Origin: Streptococcus marimammalium DSM 18627
GTDB lineage: Bacteria; Bacillota; Bacilli; Lactobacillales; Streptococcaceae
Direction of reading: 5' to 3'
Assembly: GCF_000380045.1 (NCBI RefSeq)
Contig: NZ_KB904358.1
Span: forward strand, 95,749-159,748
DNA: 64,000 nt
Shown here piece after piece: positions 18,974 to 29,400 of this stretch (its first letter is position 1; each line of letters starts with the position of its first letter). Under the pieces are notes generated by a model. The model made no database searches. It had not been told where the DNA came from and saw only the letters and a list, made by a program, of their open reading frames with translations. Made by a program: the position numbers and the translations under genes.

Positions 18974-19434
18974 AAATGAGGTCCTTTTCTATCTAATTGT
19001 TGTAAAATTTTTTTAAGCATACGAGCACGAATTTGGGGAGCAAAATTTCCTAATACATCATCCATCGAGGTGGCTAGTATCAAGTTTCCTTCACGCTCAC
19101 TAATAATTCTTTCATCAAATAAGACTTGAATCAAATCTGTAAAAATTTGCTCACTTATACGATCACCAATTGTTTCTGACAACTCTCTTAACATCTGGTG
19201 ATTATCTGAATAGCGAACCTTACAAATTCTGATATAGCCTCCTCCTCCACGTTTACTCTCAACAATGTAACCCTTACTTTCAGGGAATCGGGTTTTAATC
19301 ACATAATTAATCTGACTAGGAACAACTTGAAAGGTATTAGCTAGACTAGAACGTCTGATTTCTGCAATACCAGATTGAGCTAATATCTGTTTAATATACT
19401 CTTCAATAATATCAGATATATTTTTCGAACTCAT
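18970..19434 (-). CDS. ctsR: Class III heat-shock repressor CtsR
   Basis: 154 aa, usual length. An N-terminal winged helix-turn-helix (SSLANTFQVVPSQINYVIKTRF) followed by the glycine-rich wing RGGGGYIRI that senses heat, and a C-terminal dimerisation domain. It represses clp genes and is inactivated by heat. A complete CtsR operator lies between its own -10 and its start, so the operon is autoregulated. It is coupled to clpC by a 4-nt overlap. The ribosome site GAGAGGAG precedes the ATG. Confidence 0.97.
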   Translation of the reverse strand: MSSKNISDIIEEYIKQILAQSGIAEIRRSSLANTFQVVPSQINYVIKTRFPESKGYIVESKRGGGGYIRICKVRYSDNHQMLRELSETIGDRISEQIFTDLIQVLFDERIISEREGNLILATSMDDVLGNFAPQIRARMLKKILQQLDRKGPHL

Positions 19435-19455
19435 CTCAAACTCCTCTCTATCATC

Positions 19456-19500
19456 TTTGACTATCTCTGACTATTATACCGAAAATACTCATATTTGAAA
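19456..19500 (-). promoter_or_regulatory. ctsR-clpC promoter with CtsR operator
   Basis: Minus strand: TTTCAA (19500-19495), 16 nt, TATAAT (19478-19473), directly followed by the operator AGTCAGA-GAT-AGTCAAA (19472-19456). This matches the CtsR heptad direct repeat (A/GGTCAAANANA/GGTCAAA) with one substitution. Confidence 0.9.
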
Positions 19501-19532
19501 ACCAAAAAACAAGATAGAGCTATTGATTGAAA

Positions 19533-19561
19533 CAAAAAAGATGGGAAACCCACCTTTTTTG
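19533..19561. terminator. Terminator between tsf and ctsR
   Basis: AAAAAAGATGGG-AAA-CCCACCTTTTTT; ends the rpsB-tsf transcript. Confidence 0.85.
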
Positions 19562-19566
19562 TAATA

Positions 19567-20604
19567 TTACTTGTTGAGTGCCGCAGCCATTGTTGCTTGA
19601 ACTTCACTTTCAAAGTCATTGGCTGCTTTTTCAATACCCTCACCCACTTCAAAGCGTGTAAATGTATCAACAGTTGCATTTTTAGATTCAAGAAATTGTT
19701 CTACAGTTTTACTATCATCCATAATATAAACTTGAGCAAGTAATGTGTATTGTTGATCTACTTGAGTATTATCAAGTAAGAAGCGATCTATCTTACCTGG
19801 AATGATTTTATCCCAAATTTTTTCTGGTTTACCCTCAGCTTTAAGTTCTTCTTTGATAGATTCTGTTGCTTCAGCAAGAACACTATCAGTTAATTGTGCT
19901 TTTGAACCATATTTAAGGAATGGTAGAGCCGGTTTATTAACCATAGCACGACTTTCGTTATCAAGTTCAATCTTATGGTTTAATTGTGCTAATTCATCAT
20001 GAACAAACTCTTCACTAAGATCCTTATATGATAAAACAGTTGGTTTCATCGCAGCAACATGCATAGCTACAGATTTAGCAAGACTGTCATCTTCACCATC
20101 AAGAACAGTGATAACACCAATACGACCACCATTATGTTGGTAAGCACCAAAAACTTGACTATTTTCTTTTTCAACAAGTGCAAAGCGACGGAACGAAATT
20201 TTTTCACCGATCGTTGCTGTTGCTTTAATATAAGCTTCTTCCAATGTTTCACCAGAAGCAACGGTTAATTTAAGTGCTTCTTCATTGTTAGCTGGCTTGT
20301 TATCACCAATGATTTGAGCTGTCTCATTAACAAGAGAAACAAATTGCTCATTTTTAGCAACAAAGTCTGTTTCAGAGTTAACTTCAACCAATGCTGCAAC
20401 ATTTCCGTTAACATAGATACCAGTTAAACCTTCAGCAGCAACACGGCTTGCTTTTTTAGCAGCTTTAGCCATTCCTTTTTCACGAAGAAACTCAATTGCT
20501 TTTTCCATGTCACCATCAGTTTCAACTAATGCTTTTTTAGCATCCATAACACCAGCACCAGTTTTTTCACGTAATTCTTTTACTTGAGCTGCAGTAATTG
20601 CCAT
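19567..20604 (-). CDS. tsf: Translation elongation factor Ts
   Basis: 345 aa, the long form typical of streptococci. The N-terminal UBA-like domain ([21 protein letters not shown]) is followed by the nucleotide-exchange signature [10 protein letters not shown], where Asp and Phe contact EF-Tu. It restores EF-Tu-GTP. It sits 100 nt downstream of rpsB in the conserved rpsB-tsf operon, with an attenuator-like hairpin in the gap. The ribosome site is GGAGG. Confidence 0.98.
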   Translation of the reverse strand: MAITAAQVKELREKTGAGVMDAKKALVETDGDMEKAIEFLREKGMAKAAKKASRVAAEGLTGIYVNGNVAALVEVNSETDFVAKNEQFVSLVNETAQIIGDNKPANNEEALKLTVASGETLEEAYIKATATIGEKISFRRFALVEKENSQVFGAYQHNGGRIGVITVLDGEDDSLAKSVAMHVAAMKPTVLSYKDLSEEFVHDELAQLNHKIELDNESRAMVNKPALPFLKYGSKAQLTDSVLAEATESIKEELKAEGKPEKIWDKIIPGKIDRFLLDNTQVDQQYTLLAQVYIMDDSKTVEQFLESKNATVDTFTRFEVGEGIEKAANDFESEVQATMAAALNK

Positions 20605-20640
20605 TATAAATTTCCTCCATGTTATATTAATTTCTAATGA

Positions 20641-20678
20641 AAAACGAGACAGAGCGGTTTGCTATTTCTGCCCCGTTT
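20641..20678 (-). terminator. Intercistronic hairpin between rpsB and tsf
   Basis: On the minus strand AAACGGGGCAGA pairs with TCTGTCTCGTTTT (a few mismatches). It ends in a T run and could be a partial terminator that sets the S2:EF-Ts ratio. Confidence 0.55.
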
Positions 20679-20704
20679 ATAGACGTTATCATCAAAAGTA
20701 GTGA

Positions 20705-21499
20705 TTATTCATTTGTACCTTCAACAACTTCAACAAGTTTCTCAATTGACTCAGCTGATGCTTCTTCATTGACTTCTTCACTTACCATTTCATCAGCAAC
20801 AACTTCCATTGAGTCTTCTCCTTGACGACCTTCAATAACAGCATCTGCTAATTTGCCAGTAATAAGTTTAACAGCACGAATAGCATCATCATTTGCTGGT
20901 ATAATGATATCAATATCATCTGGATCAGCATTTGTATCAACCATAGCAACTACTGGAATACCTAATTTTTTAGCTTCTTTAACAGCAATTTGCTCTTTAT
21001 GAGGGTCAACAACATAAATCACATCTGGAATACGAGGCATATCAGCGATACCACCCAAGAATTTTTCTAAGCGATCACGTTGTTTGTTAAGAAGTGACAC
21101 TTCTTTTTTAGGAAGAACATCAAATGTTCCATCTTCTTCCATTTTGTTAATTTCTTTAAGACGTTTGATACGTTTTTGGATAGTTCCCCAGTTGGTCAAT
21201 GTTCCACCTAACCAACGATGATTAATGTAGTATTGACCTGCACGAAGTGCTTCTTCTTTAACAGCATCTGCTGCTTGTTTTTTTGTTCCTACAAACAAAA
21301 TAACAGCATCATTAGCTGCAGCATCACGAACAAATTCGTAAGCTTGTTCTGCTAATTTAACGGTTTGTTGAAGGTCAATAACATGAATACCGTTACGTTC
21401 TGTAAAGATGTACTTAGCCATCTTAGGGTTCCAGCGACGAGTCTGATGACCAAAGTGAACACCAGCCTCAAGAAGTTGTTTCATTGAAATTACTGCCAT
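20705..21499 (-). CDS. rpsB: 30S ribosomal protein S2
   Basis: 264 aa. It starts [19 protein letters not shown] and has the S2 signatures RWNPKM and [20 protein letters not shown]. The acidic C-terminal tail is a little longer than the common 255-260 residues and rich in Glu/Ser/Val repeats. It is the first gene of the rpsB-tsf operon. The ribosome site AAAGGAG precedes the ATG, and a near-consensus promoter lies about 120 nt upstream, leaving a leader long enough for S2 autoregulation, although no known leader fold is recognised. Confidence 0.98.
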   Translation of the reverse strand: MAVISMKQLLEAGVHFGHQTRRWNPKMAKYIFTERNGIHVIDLQQTVKLAEQAYEFVRDAAANDAVILFVGTKKQAADAVKEEALRAGQYYINHRWLGGTLTNWGTIQKRIKRLKEINKMEEDGTFDVLPKKEVSLLNKQRDRLEKFLGGIADMPRIPDVIYVVDPHKEQIAVKEAKKLGIPVVAMVDTNADPDDIDIIIPANDDAIRAVKLITGKLADAVIEGRQGEDSMEVVADEMVSEEVNEEASAESIEKLVEVVEGTNE

Positions 21500-21619
21500 G
21501 AGTATTTCTCCTTTTTTTGTTTTTTCCTCTCTTGAATTTCAACTTGCCATCTCACTCTAACGAGCAACAAGAAAACAATCCATTCAAAATGAGTATTTGT
21601 CATAATAAATGACTCTACT

Positions 21620-21648
21620 ATAATATCAAAAAAGTGTAAATTTAACAA
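21620..21648 (-). promoter_or_regulatory. rpsB promoter
   Basis: Minus strand: TTGTTA (21648-21643), 17 nt, TATTAT (21625-21620) with an upstream TGA (extended -10). Confidence 0.65.
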
Positions 21649-21659
21649 GACATTTATCT

Positions 21660-22217
21660 CTATTTTAATTTTCATAGGAAAATCCTAAATTACTCTTAAA
21701 CATTTGAGAATATTTAAAATTTTTCTAAGAGAGACAATCAATCCATTAAAGGTGCATTTGAAGAATCATGGAATACAATTTTACTATCACTCCAAAATAG
21801 CTCATCAATCAGTTGACGCTAACAAACGTTCTAATTATTTGAATAAAAAATTGATTTTAGTAAGGTAGCAGTGATCATTTGAATATGTAGTTTGACAAAT
21901 TCTACAGTTTTAAGCTAACATATTAATAATGCAATGATTTCTCAGTTATGTTGAATTATAATATAGTAACTATAAGTCTGTTAAATCCTTCTTGTCATAT
22001 AGTGAACGCCACTTTTGAAAAACAATTTTCCCATTTTTCCTTTAGTCAACCTATTTAAATCTTTCTCAACTACAAATTATATGAATTAAAAAGTGGATAA
22101 ACAACTCACCAAAAGAAGTATTAGAAAACAAATTTCCTAGAAAATCTTTATAGTTAAGCTAATTGGGAATTACCATTAGTTTTATATTTTCTATCAAAAA
22201 ATCTTCTAAGATTTTAC
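21660..22217. other. Gene-poor AT-rich gap between rpsB and tRNA-Cys
   Basis: About 560 nt with no intact gene. On the minus strand a coding-like tail (QLIDELFWSDSKIVFHDSS, then NAPLMD and a stop, about 21739-21813) lies between in-frame stops and has no start, so it is probably a relic. I see nothing else with clear structure. Confidence 0.35.
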
Positions 22218-22246
22218 TTGACGAAATCTTATTTTTGCGTTAGAAT
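22218..22246 (+). promoter_or_regulatory. tRNA-Cys promoter
   Basis: TTGACG (22218-22223), 17 nt, TAGAAT (22241-22246), about 10 nt before the tRNA. Confidence 0.75.
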
Positions 22247-22256
22247 AATTACTTGT

Positions 22257-22327
22257 GGCGGTATAGCCAAGTGGTAAGGCACGGCTCTGCAAAAGCTTGA
22301 TCGTCGGTTCAAATCCGTCTACCGCCT
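22257..22327 (+). tRNA. tRNA-Cys (GCA)
   Basis: 71 nt. The acceptor stem GGCGGTA pairs with TACCGCC, discriminator U73 (a Cys identity base), anticodon GCA in CTCTGCAAAAG, T arm GTCGGTTCAAATCCGTC. CCA is not encoded. It has its own promoter and terminator. Confidence 0.97.
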
Positions 22328-22360
22328 TACAAAACATTTTCATTCATTTTCATAGACAAT

Positions 22361-22387
22361 AAAAAACGCTCAATAGAGCGTTTTTTG
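22361..22387 (+). terminator. Terminator after tRNA-Cys
   Basis: AAAAAACGCTC-AATA-GAGCGTTTTTT. Confidence 0.9.
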
Positions 22388-22469
22388 TTTTTTAAAGTTA
22401 ATTAAAACTAGATGAAGCTAAAAATTTCTGGTAAAATTTCTGCATTTTCATCAGAAATATAAATTACTT

Positions 22470-23360
22470 TTAAGGTCTGTAAACTTTTAAGTGTGAAGGT
22501 AAAACCTTGATAGCTACTGGTAGAGCATCTCCTTCATCACCATCAACGTTGACTGTTAATGGTTCATCAGTTTTTTCTAGTGTTATGTTTAATTCTTTTA
22601 GTTTTTCATAACCAATACGTTGATTAGAATTGTCTACACCAAATAAAAGACTTGGGACAGATTGTAAGGTTTCCAATAAATTAGAGTCCTTTAAATAAAC
22701 AAAGTGTAACAAACCATCATTGACTTCAGCCTCAGGCAAGAGTTGTTCAAAACCACCTATTGAATTGGTTAAACCTATTAATAAAGTGCTACTTTTAATC
22801 TCTTTTTCCTTACCATCTACTGTCACTTTAAAGTTATAAGATTGATGTTCTAGTAAACTTTTAAATCCTGATACAAAATAAGCCATTTTACCAAGTTTAG
22901 TCTTATCTTCTGAGTCGACATCATTGATAGCTTCTGGAATTGTTCCAATAGCGACAACATTCATAAAATAGGAATCATTAATTTTACCAATATCTAATGG
23001 ATGTAAATTGTCAAAGTCAATTGAATCGATAGCTTCTTTTGGATCAAGTGGAATATTAAGGGCACGAGCCAAATCATTAACTGTTCCTAATGGGAAAAAA
23101 CCAAAATAAGGTCGGTGGTCTTCTTCTGCTAAACCACTAATACCTTCATTAACTGTCCCATCACCACCCATAACAAAAACACTATGGAAGTGATCTTTAG
23201 CTGCTTCTTTAGCAAAATCTCTAGCATCACCACCTTTTTTGGTGTGTTTCACTACAACATCATCAAAATAGGTAGCTAGCTTGTCTTTAGCCATATCTTC
23301 AAATTCTTTAGCTTTTTCGCCTCCTGAGCTTGGATTGACAACTAATAATACACGTTTCAT
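22470..23360 (-). CDS. Diacylglycerol/lipid kinase (YegS/DgkB-like)
   Basis: 296 aa from the ATG at 23360, chosen for the AAAGGAG ribosome site and the family start MKRVLLVVNPSSGG. The DAGK catalytic domain shows NPSSGG and GGDGTVNEG for ATP binding, and the C-terminal half has the KIKVLPSHLKVYRP tail typical of YegS/BmrU/DgkB proteins. It phosphorylates a diacylglycerol-type lipid, probably to recycle DAG from lipoteichoic acid synthesis; substrate inferred from the family. It starts 14 nt after the pepO stop and is likely co-transcribed with it. Confidence 0.9.
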   Translation of the reverse strand: MKRVLLVVNPSSGGEKAKEFEDMAKDKLATYFDDVVVKHTKKGGDARDFAKEAAKDHFHSVFVMGGDGTVNEGISGLAEEDHRPYFGFFPLGTVNDLARALNIPLDPKEAIDSIDFDNLHPLDIGKINDSYFMNVVAIGTIPEAINDVDSEDKTKLGKMAYFVSGFKSLLEHQSYNFKVTVDGKEKEIKSSTLLIGLTNSIGGFEQLLPEAEVNDGLLHFVYLKDSNLLETLQSVPSLLFGVDNSNQRIGYEKLKELNITLEKTDEPLTVNVDGDEGDALPVAIKVLPSHLKVYRP

Positions 23361-23374
23361 TTTTTTCTCCTTTA

Positions 23375-25270
23375 TTACCAAATCGTTAAACGGTCTTCTT
23401 TTTTACGCCACATTTTATCTGTTTCTTTCACATCAAAAGTTGTAAAGAAATCATTAAAATTAGCCACTTGAATATTAGTTCTAAGATGACCTGGGGCGTG
23501 AACATCAATAGCCACGATCATTTGCATGTATTCTTCACGCGCTTTCATACGCCAAATTTTAGCGAAATTAATGAAATAGTCTTTGGCTGAAAAGTCTGCT
23601 TCTTTTTTGGCTGCTTCTAAAGCACAAGCCAAACCACCTAAGTCAGCTACATTTTCAGAAACGGTTAATTTGCCATTAACCTTGGCACCATGCGACTCTT
23701 GACCATCAAACTGAGCGACTACTTTATCTGTTCTTTCTTTAAAGGCCTCATAATCTTCTTTTGTCCACCAATCTTTTAAGCTACCATTTTCATCAAAGGA
23801 AGCACCATTAGTGTCAAAAGCATGGGAAATTTCATGAGCTATCACTGCACCAATACCACCATAGTTAGCAGAAGAACTTTGTTCTAGTGAATAAAATGGT
23901 GCTTGAAGAATAGCTGCAGGAAAGACAATTTGGTTTTGTTGTGGATCATAGTAGGCATTGACCATGTGTGCTGGCATGTGCCATTCTTTACGATTCACCG
24001 GCTTATTCCACTTGCTCCAAGAATAAGCAATCGAAATCTCAGCCAATTTTTGTGCATTATCAATCAAACTAATCCTATCATCAATAATCTTTCTATTATA
24101 AGTTTCTGGTAATTCTTCTGGATAGGCAATATGTGAAGTGATAACATTTAGTTTGGTGATAGCTTTTTGGCGTGTCTCTTCTTGTAACCAATCATTTTTT
24201 TCTAAGCGATCCTTATAAACACGAATCATAGTCGCTACTTTTTTTTCAACATCAGCTTTTGCTTCTGGGGAGAATTTCTCACCCGCATACCATAAACCAA
24301 GTGCTTGATTGTATGGTCCTTGTGCAAGGTAAAAAGCTGCTTTTTTCTTATCCATTGCTTGAGGGGTTCCTGAAATCGCACGCTGATATTCACCAGATAA
24401 GATACGAATCTCATCTGTTAAATATGATGTCCAGTGTTGTGCAGCTAATGAAAGGAAAGAAGCCTTTAAAGCAGCCCAATTATCTTTTGAGTAAAATTCA
24501 TTGGCAAATTCCGTCCAAAAACGTTTCTCAGGGACAATAATCTTATCTGGGATTTGCCCTAAAATTTCTTTGAAAAAGTCATCAAGTGGCAACTCAGGCA
24601 CTAATTTTGTAAATTCTGACCATTCATAAGGATGGTATAATTTAGCATATTCTGATGACTCTTCGCTTGATAAAACGTACTTAGCTAATTTGTTATCAAG
24701 AGCAATTATTTTATCTAATATATCTTTAACATCTTCTTTTGAAAAACCAAATAAAGGCAAAAGTTTTTCTTGATTGGCACGCCAAATAGCCAATAATTCT
24801 TTACCTCTTTCATTATTCTCATCATAGAAAGTTGTATCAGGCAAAATAGTTCCCGGTGCATAAGCCCAAAGCACATTAGTTCTTGCATCCATAAAATCTG
24901 GCGACGTACCAAATGGCATTAAGTTGGGTTTGCCTTTCTTCTCAAGACTAGCTAGCTTTTGGGTAAACTCTTTAAAGCTTTTCATTTCCTGATATTCTTT
25001 AATAAGAGGCATAGCAGGAGCAACTCCTAATTTTTCTCTTTTATCAAAATCAGACACCAGGTGATGGAATTTGACAAAGTTTTTTAAAATAGCATCATCA
25101 GGAACGTCTTTACCTTCTAACCAGCCATCAGTTGTCTTAAGCATGAGTTTTTCAATCTCATCGGCTAAATCATAAAACCCACCAGTGGCTGGCTTGTCAT
25201 CAGGAATAACAGCTGACTCAATCCAATCGCCATTAATACCATTGTAAAAATCATCTTGTAATCGAACCAT
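23375..25270 (-). CDS. pepO: M13-family endopeptidase PepO
   Basis: 631 aa, the normal neprilysin/PepO size. It has the zinc motif HEISHAFD (HExxH near 478-482), the third ligand Glu in ENVADLGG (near 537), and the substrate-binding NAYYDP (near 437). It cleaves oligopeptides. In streptococci PepO acts in peptide nutrition, signalling-peptide turnover and, when released, binding of host proteins. There is no signal peptide. It is first in an operon with the lipid kinase. Its start at 25270 has only a weak ribosome site (GAGG at some distance). Confidence 0.96.
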   Translation of the reverse strand: MVRLQDDFYNGINGDWIESAVIPDDKPATGGFYDLADEIEKLMLKTTDGWLEGKDVPDDAILKNFVKFHHLVSDFDKREKLGVAPAMPLIKEYQEMKSFKEFTQKLASLEKKGKPNLMPFGTSPDFMDARTNVLWAYAPGTILPDTTFYDENNERGKELLAIWRANQEKLLPLFGFSKEDVKDILDKIIALDNKLAKYVLSSEESSEYAKLYHPYEWSEFTKLVPELPLDDFFKEILGQIPDKIIVPEKRFWTEFANEFYSKDNWAALKASFLSLAAQHWTSYLTDEIRILSGEYQRAISGTPQAMDKKKAAFYLAQGPYNQALGLWYAGEKFSPEAKADVEKKVATMIRVYKDRLEKNDWLQEETRQKAITKLNVITSHIAYPEELPETYNRKIIDDRISLIDNAQKLAEISIAYSWSKWNKPVNRKEWHMPAHMVNAYYDPQQNQIVFPAAILQAPFYSLEQSSSANYGGIGAVIAHEISHAFDTNGASFDENGSLKDWWTKEDYEAFKERTDKVVAQFDGQESHGAKVNGKLTVSENVADLGGLACALEAAKKEADFSAKDYFINFAKIWRMKAREEYMQMIVAIDVHAPGHLRTNIQVANFNDFFTTFDVKETDKMWRKKEDRLTIW

Positions 25271-25394
25271 ATATCGACCTCAATTTCTATTAATATACCT
25301 TCTATTCTATCAAAAATAGGGGTGAAACGCATACTAAATACTTAATATTTCAATAAAATATATTCTATGATATACTGATAAAAAAGGAGGAATA

Positions 25395-25928
25395 ATGATT
25401 TTGGCAAAAAATATTGAAATCAAAGCACGCATTACAGATTACCAAAAAACGAAAAAGTTCTTTCATCAATTAACTCAGGTAGAACCTGTCACTTTAAATC
25501 AACGAGATACTTTTTACCATTTTTGCTTTGGTAGGCTAAAACTCCGTCAAATTAACAATAAAACTAGTGAATTGATTTTTTATCAAAGACCTGACCTTTC
25601 CAGCTCAAAACTTTCCAACTATAAGATATGGAACATTAACAAGCCTAAACAATTAGATAGGGTGTTAGGAGTAGTTTTGGGACGTGTTGGCATCGTTGAA
25701 AAGACACGTCTACTCTTTTTAAAAGATAACGTTCGCTTTCATTTAGATCATGTTAAAAACCTTGGTGATTTCATTGAATTAGAATATATGATTTTAGATA
25801 ATGAACCACTTAAACAAGCTCAAGAAAAGGTAGAGACTATTCTTGAAAAACTTAATATTTCGGATACTGATTACATATCAGTTGCTTATATAGATTTATT
25901 AAAAAAGGAGGATTCTTATGACAGCTGA
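25395..25928 (+). CDS. CYTH-domain protein (class IV adenylate cyclase/thiamine triphosphatase-like)
   Basis: 177 aa. N-terminal EIKARI corresponds to the ExExK strand of the CYTH tunnel fold; LKLRQI, YQRPD, EKTRLLFLK and RFHLDHVKNLGDFIELEY supply the alternating Arg/Lys/Glu pattern that binds triphosphates and metal. Members hydrolyse triphosphates such as polyphosphate or thiamine triphosphate, or make cAMP. The activity cannot be read from sequence. AAAAGGAGG precedes the ATG, and the next gene overlaps by 11 nt. Confidence 0.8.
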   Translation: MILAKNIEIKARITDYQKTKKFFHQLTQVEPVTLNQRDTFYHFCFGRLKLRQINNKTSELIFYQRPDLSSSKLSNYKIWNINKPKQLDRVLGVVLGRVGIVEKTRLLFLKDNVRFHLDHVKNLGDFIELEYMILDNEPLKQAQEKVETILEKLNISDTDYISVAYIDLLKKEDSYDS

Positions 25929-26271
25929 CATTAAACCAGAAATTACCATGGACGCCCTTGAAAAAATCGATATTCGTTGTGGCACCATCTTAAGGGTTGA
26001 AGATATTGAAGCATCAAAAACTCTTGTCAAATTAACTGTGGATTTAGGAGAAAAAGAACCAAGAACAATCCTTTGTGGTCTTAAAGAAGAGCGGCAAAAT
26101 CCTCGTGAAATTGAAGGAAAACAGGCATTATTTGTTGTTAATTTGAAACCTCGAAAACTATTTGGTCACATCTCTTATGGCATGCTATTTGATATTGGCT
26201 TTGAAGATGGCATCACACCTGTTCTTGCGATGCCAGAAAAACAAATTCCAAACGGAACACGCGCTGGTTAA
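25918..26271 (+). CDS. tRNA-binding domain protein (CsaA/MetRS C-terminal type)
   Basis: 117 aa, a single OB-fold tRNA-binding domain. LEKIDIRCGTI, then VKLTVDLGEKEPRTILCGL and the KPRKLFGHISYGMLF segment match the C-terminal dimerisation/tRNA-binding domain of methionyl-tRNA synthetase and CsaA. It may act as a trans-acting tRNA binder or chaperone-like factor. It is coupled to the CYTH gene by an 11-nt overlap with AAAAAAGGAGG inside that gene, and a strong terminator follows. Role inferred from the family. Confidence 0.88.
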   Translation: MTADIKPEITMDALEKIDIRCGTILRVEDIEASKTLVKLTVDLGEKEPRTILCGLKEERQNPREIEGKQALFVVNLKPRKLFGHISYGMLFDIGFEDGITPVLAMPEKQIPNGTRAG

Positions 26272-26288
26272 TTTAAATGTAATTATGA

Positions 26289-26321
26289 TAAAATCCTCTC
26301 TAAATTAGAGAGGATTTTATT
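26289..26321 (+). terminator. Terminator after the tRNA-binding protein gene
   Basis: AAAATCCTCTCTAA-ATT-AGAGAGGATTTTATT. Confidence 0.9.
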
Positions 26322-26369
26322 ATGTGACTAGTAGTAAAATTTGTTATGAAGTGTTAATTCTATCACATA

Positions 26370-26384
26370 ATGTAAGCGCTTTTA
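26370..26384 (+). promoter_or_regulatory. cre site (CcpA operator) before the M14 peptidase gene
   Basis: ATGTAAGCGCTTTTA matches the catabolite-response consensus WTGNAARCGNWWWCA at 14 of 15 positions. It lies just upstream of a TAAAAT -10-like box, so CcpA-mediated repression by preferred sugars is likely. Confidence 0.75.
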
Positions 26385-26436
26385 ATGTTAAAATACAGGT
26401 GAATTCAGCTTAAATTAAATTTCAAGGAGGATACTT

Positions 26437-29400
26437 ATGGTGAAAAAACGACGTTTACCTAAAAGCATTATAGGCCTATCGGCATCATTTTTATTAGCCT
26501 TAATGGCTGAGGGTATTATTACCCCAGTGCATGCCAATGATGAGCAACTTTCTACTGTCACAACTACTCAGGTAGAAAACCAACCTGAACCAACTGATAA
26601 TCAAAATAATGTTGATCAAATTGCTGAATTCGACACTAAAACAGAAGTCACTCCTCAAGAAGTGATAGCCCCAACGGTGACCGAAACTGGCGATTTACCA
26701 AAAGAGCCTGCTGTCGAGACGGATACCATAGCAAAAGAGCCTGTTGTTGAAAAAACAGCAATAGCTCCAATCACCTTAGAAGAACAAACAGTTTATCTAT
26801 CAGAATCAAATAAAATAAATATATCTATTGAAACCCCTGAGACTGACATTAACTGGCAAATAAATGGATTGCCAGAAAAAACTTATATCATTGAAGACGG
26901 AACCTTTACAGGTGAACAATTAATTAATGTTTCTGATGTTCAAACTACTAGTGGACAATATAAAGCTACTCTTACGATTAAACCTCTCTTAGGTGAGGAT
27001 TTGAGTCTACGATGGCCAAATAACATTAGAAGAAGTTTTCGTGATTACATGAAAACCTATGTTTTAGAAGGACATAATAGTGCTGGTGAGCTCATTGTTC
27101 AAAAACCACTGACCTTTAGACCATATGAAAGCTATCAAACCTATGAAGAAATGGTAGCTTTTGTTGATGACACCATGACTAATCATGCTAATGACCGTTA
27201 TGTCAGCCTAGAAGTCATTGGTCAAAGTGCACAAGGTCGTGATTTGAGAATGGGAATCATTGCTGATAAAGAAAAAGATGTCTCTGATTATCTTGAGCAC
27301 CTAACACCACAAATGTTAAACAATCCTGCTAGTCTTATCAAACAAATTGCTGAAGGCAAACTTGATTACAAGGTCCCTATCATCATCAACAACACTCATG
27401 CTGATGAGCAACCAGGGATTGATATTATCGCCTTTCTTTTTAACGATTTTGCTACTAAAGACACTGTTAGCTATCAAACACTAGATGCTAATAAAAATAA
27501 GGTCTCAGTCTTACTAAAGGTTAAAGATTTACTTAAACATGCCATTTTAATCTTTAATTTTACCGAAAATCCTGATGGTGATTTATTAAATACACGCTCC
27601 CTAGTTAATGGTATTGACCCTAATAGAGATGCAGGTTATCAAGCCAATCCAGAAACTCGTGCAATAGCCGCTCAAATCTCAAAATGGAATCCTGCTTCAC
27701 TCTATGATGTTCACGGCTTTGTTAAAGAATTTTTAATTGAACCTGCTACACCACCACATGATCTTAACTTTGAGTATGATTTATTAGAAAAAACCATGTT
27801 AGAGCAAGCAAAAGCCATGGGAACAGCCGGTATTACAAGTTCTAAATATACTAGCTTTATTATCCCAAGACTTGATTATGGTGCTGGATGGGACGATGCC
27901 TTCTCAGGCTATACTGCCGTTTATTCAATGCACCATGGTGTGTTAGGTCATACTGTTGAGATTCCTGAAATGAACCAGCAATCCTTCTATGCTGGATATG
28001 CTGCTGTGTTAGCTGGTATTGACTACAATATTCAAAATAAAGATATTATTACAACCAATCGTCTCAATTATTACCTCAGAGGTATCAATAAAATTGAAGA
28101 TAAAAATGCTGAGAAACAATTTATCGGTCCTAATGGTAACGTTGTTGGACGACCAAAAGGAAATAATCCTAAATTCTTCCCAGATTATTATGTGATCCCA
28201 ATGGGACTTTCTACTGAGAGCGATAGTCAACAAGCGTTTGAGATGATTGCTTACCTCAAACGTAATGGTATTATCGTCAATGAATTAACCAAGGATATTG
28301 GTAGTTATAAAAAAGGTGACCTCGTCATTGACATGGCACAAGCAAAACGCGGCTATGCAAACCACGTCCTCTATAAAGGAAATGATGAGTCTGCTTGGTC
28401 AGGAATGTATGCTGAAGTGGTGATGAATTTCCCAGCAATGAGAGGTTTCAAAGCTGAAGCTATCTTTAGTGAAAATCTCTTTAAAGATGCACTAGGACAA
28501 CCAACTCATCAAATGGCACCTAGAACTATTGTTGATAAAAAAGCAAGCTACTATATGATACATAACAATTCTCTTAGTAGCATTCAAGCTGTTAATACCC
28601 TCTTAAAACAAGGAGGAAAAGTCTACCTAACAACTGATGGCTATGTAGTAAAGACACCTGATTTTAGTCGTCTCTTAATGGATTTTGCTTTATTAGGATC
28701 ACCACTTTATAATAAAGAACCTATTGGTATACCACTAAAACCGATGAAAGTCTATGCTCCTGGTAATCCAAATAGAATTCTTGGTTATCCTTCTGTTTCT
28801 GAAGCTACATTGTCTCTTACTCAAATGGGATTTGAAATTGTTAATAGTCTTGATGAAGCAGATGTACTTGTTTTGGATAGCAATCAATTTGATGCAGATC
28901 TTCTTGGTAAAAAACCAACGCTCATCATTGGTGGCTCTGCTATGAGAAAGCTAGAAAGACTTGGTGTCTTAGATGGCTTTGATGCTGAAACACAAGATAA
29001 TGGCGACTCTTATGAAGGTCTCCTAAGAGCTCTAGTTAATAAAACCAATCCACTCTCTAATGGTTATCGAGCTAATGACCTCGTTTATTCCAATTCAGGT
29101 AGCTGGATTAAATCATTACCACCAACCTTCAAGCAATTATTATCAGTTTCTTCTGACAATGATTTTTACATTTCTGGTTGGTGGCCAGGTCATGATGCTG
29201 TTAAAGGTCAAATAATGGCTATTGATGGTACTTATATGGATAATCCACTATTTATCTATGCGGGTAATCCAATGAATAAACTTCACACCCTCTACTTCTA
29301 TCGTTGGGTAAGTAATGCTGTATTGCGTGGTGAATTGACTGACTTTAAAGTATTATCAGAAACTCCTGATAAAGATATTATTGTTATCGATCATAACCAC

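Noticed and set aside
21490..21675. 61-codon minus-strand frame before rpsB
   Set aside because: It lies in the rpsB leader and promoter; no ribosome site and low-complexity composition.
24259..24540. 93-codon plus-strand frame inside pepO
   Set aside because: Antisense to a fully conserved M13 peptidase; no own signals.
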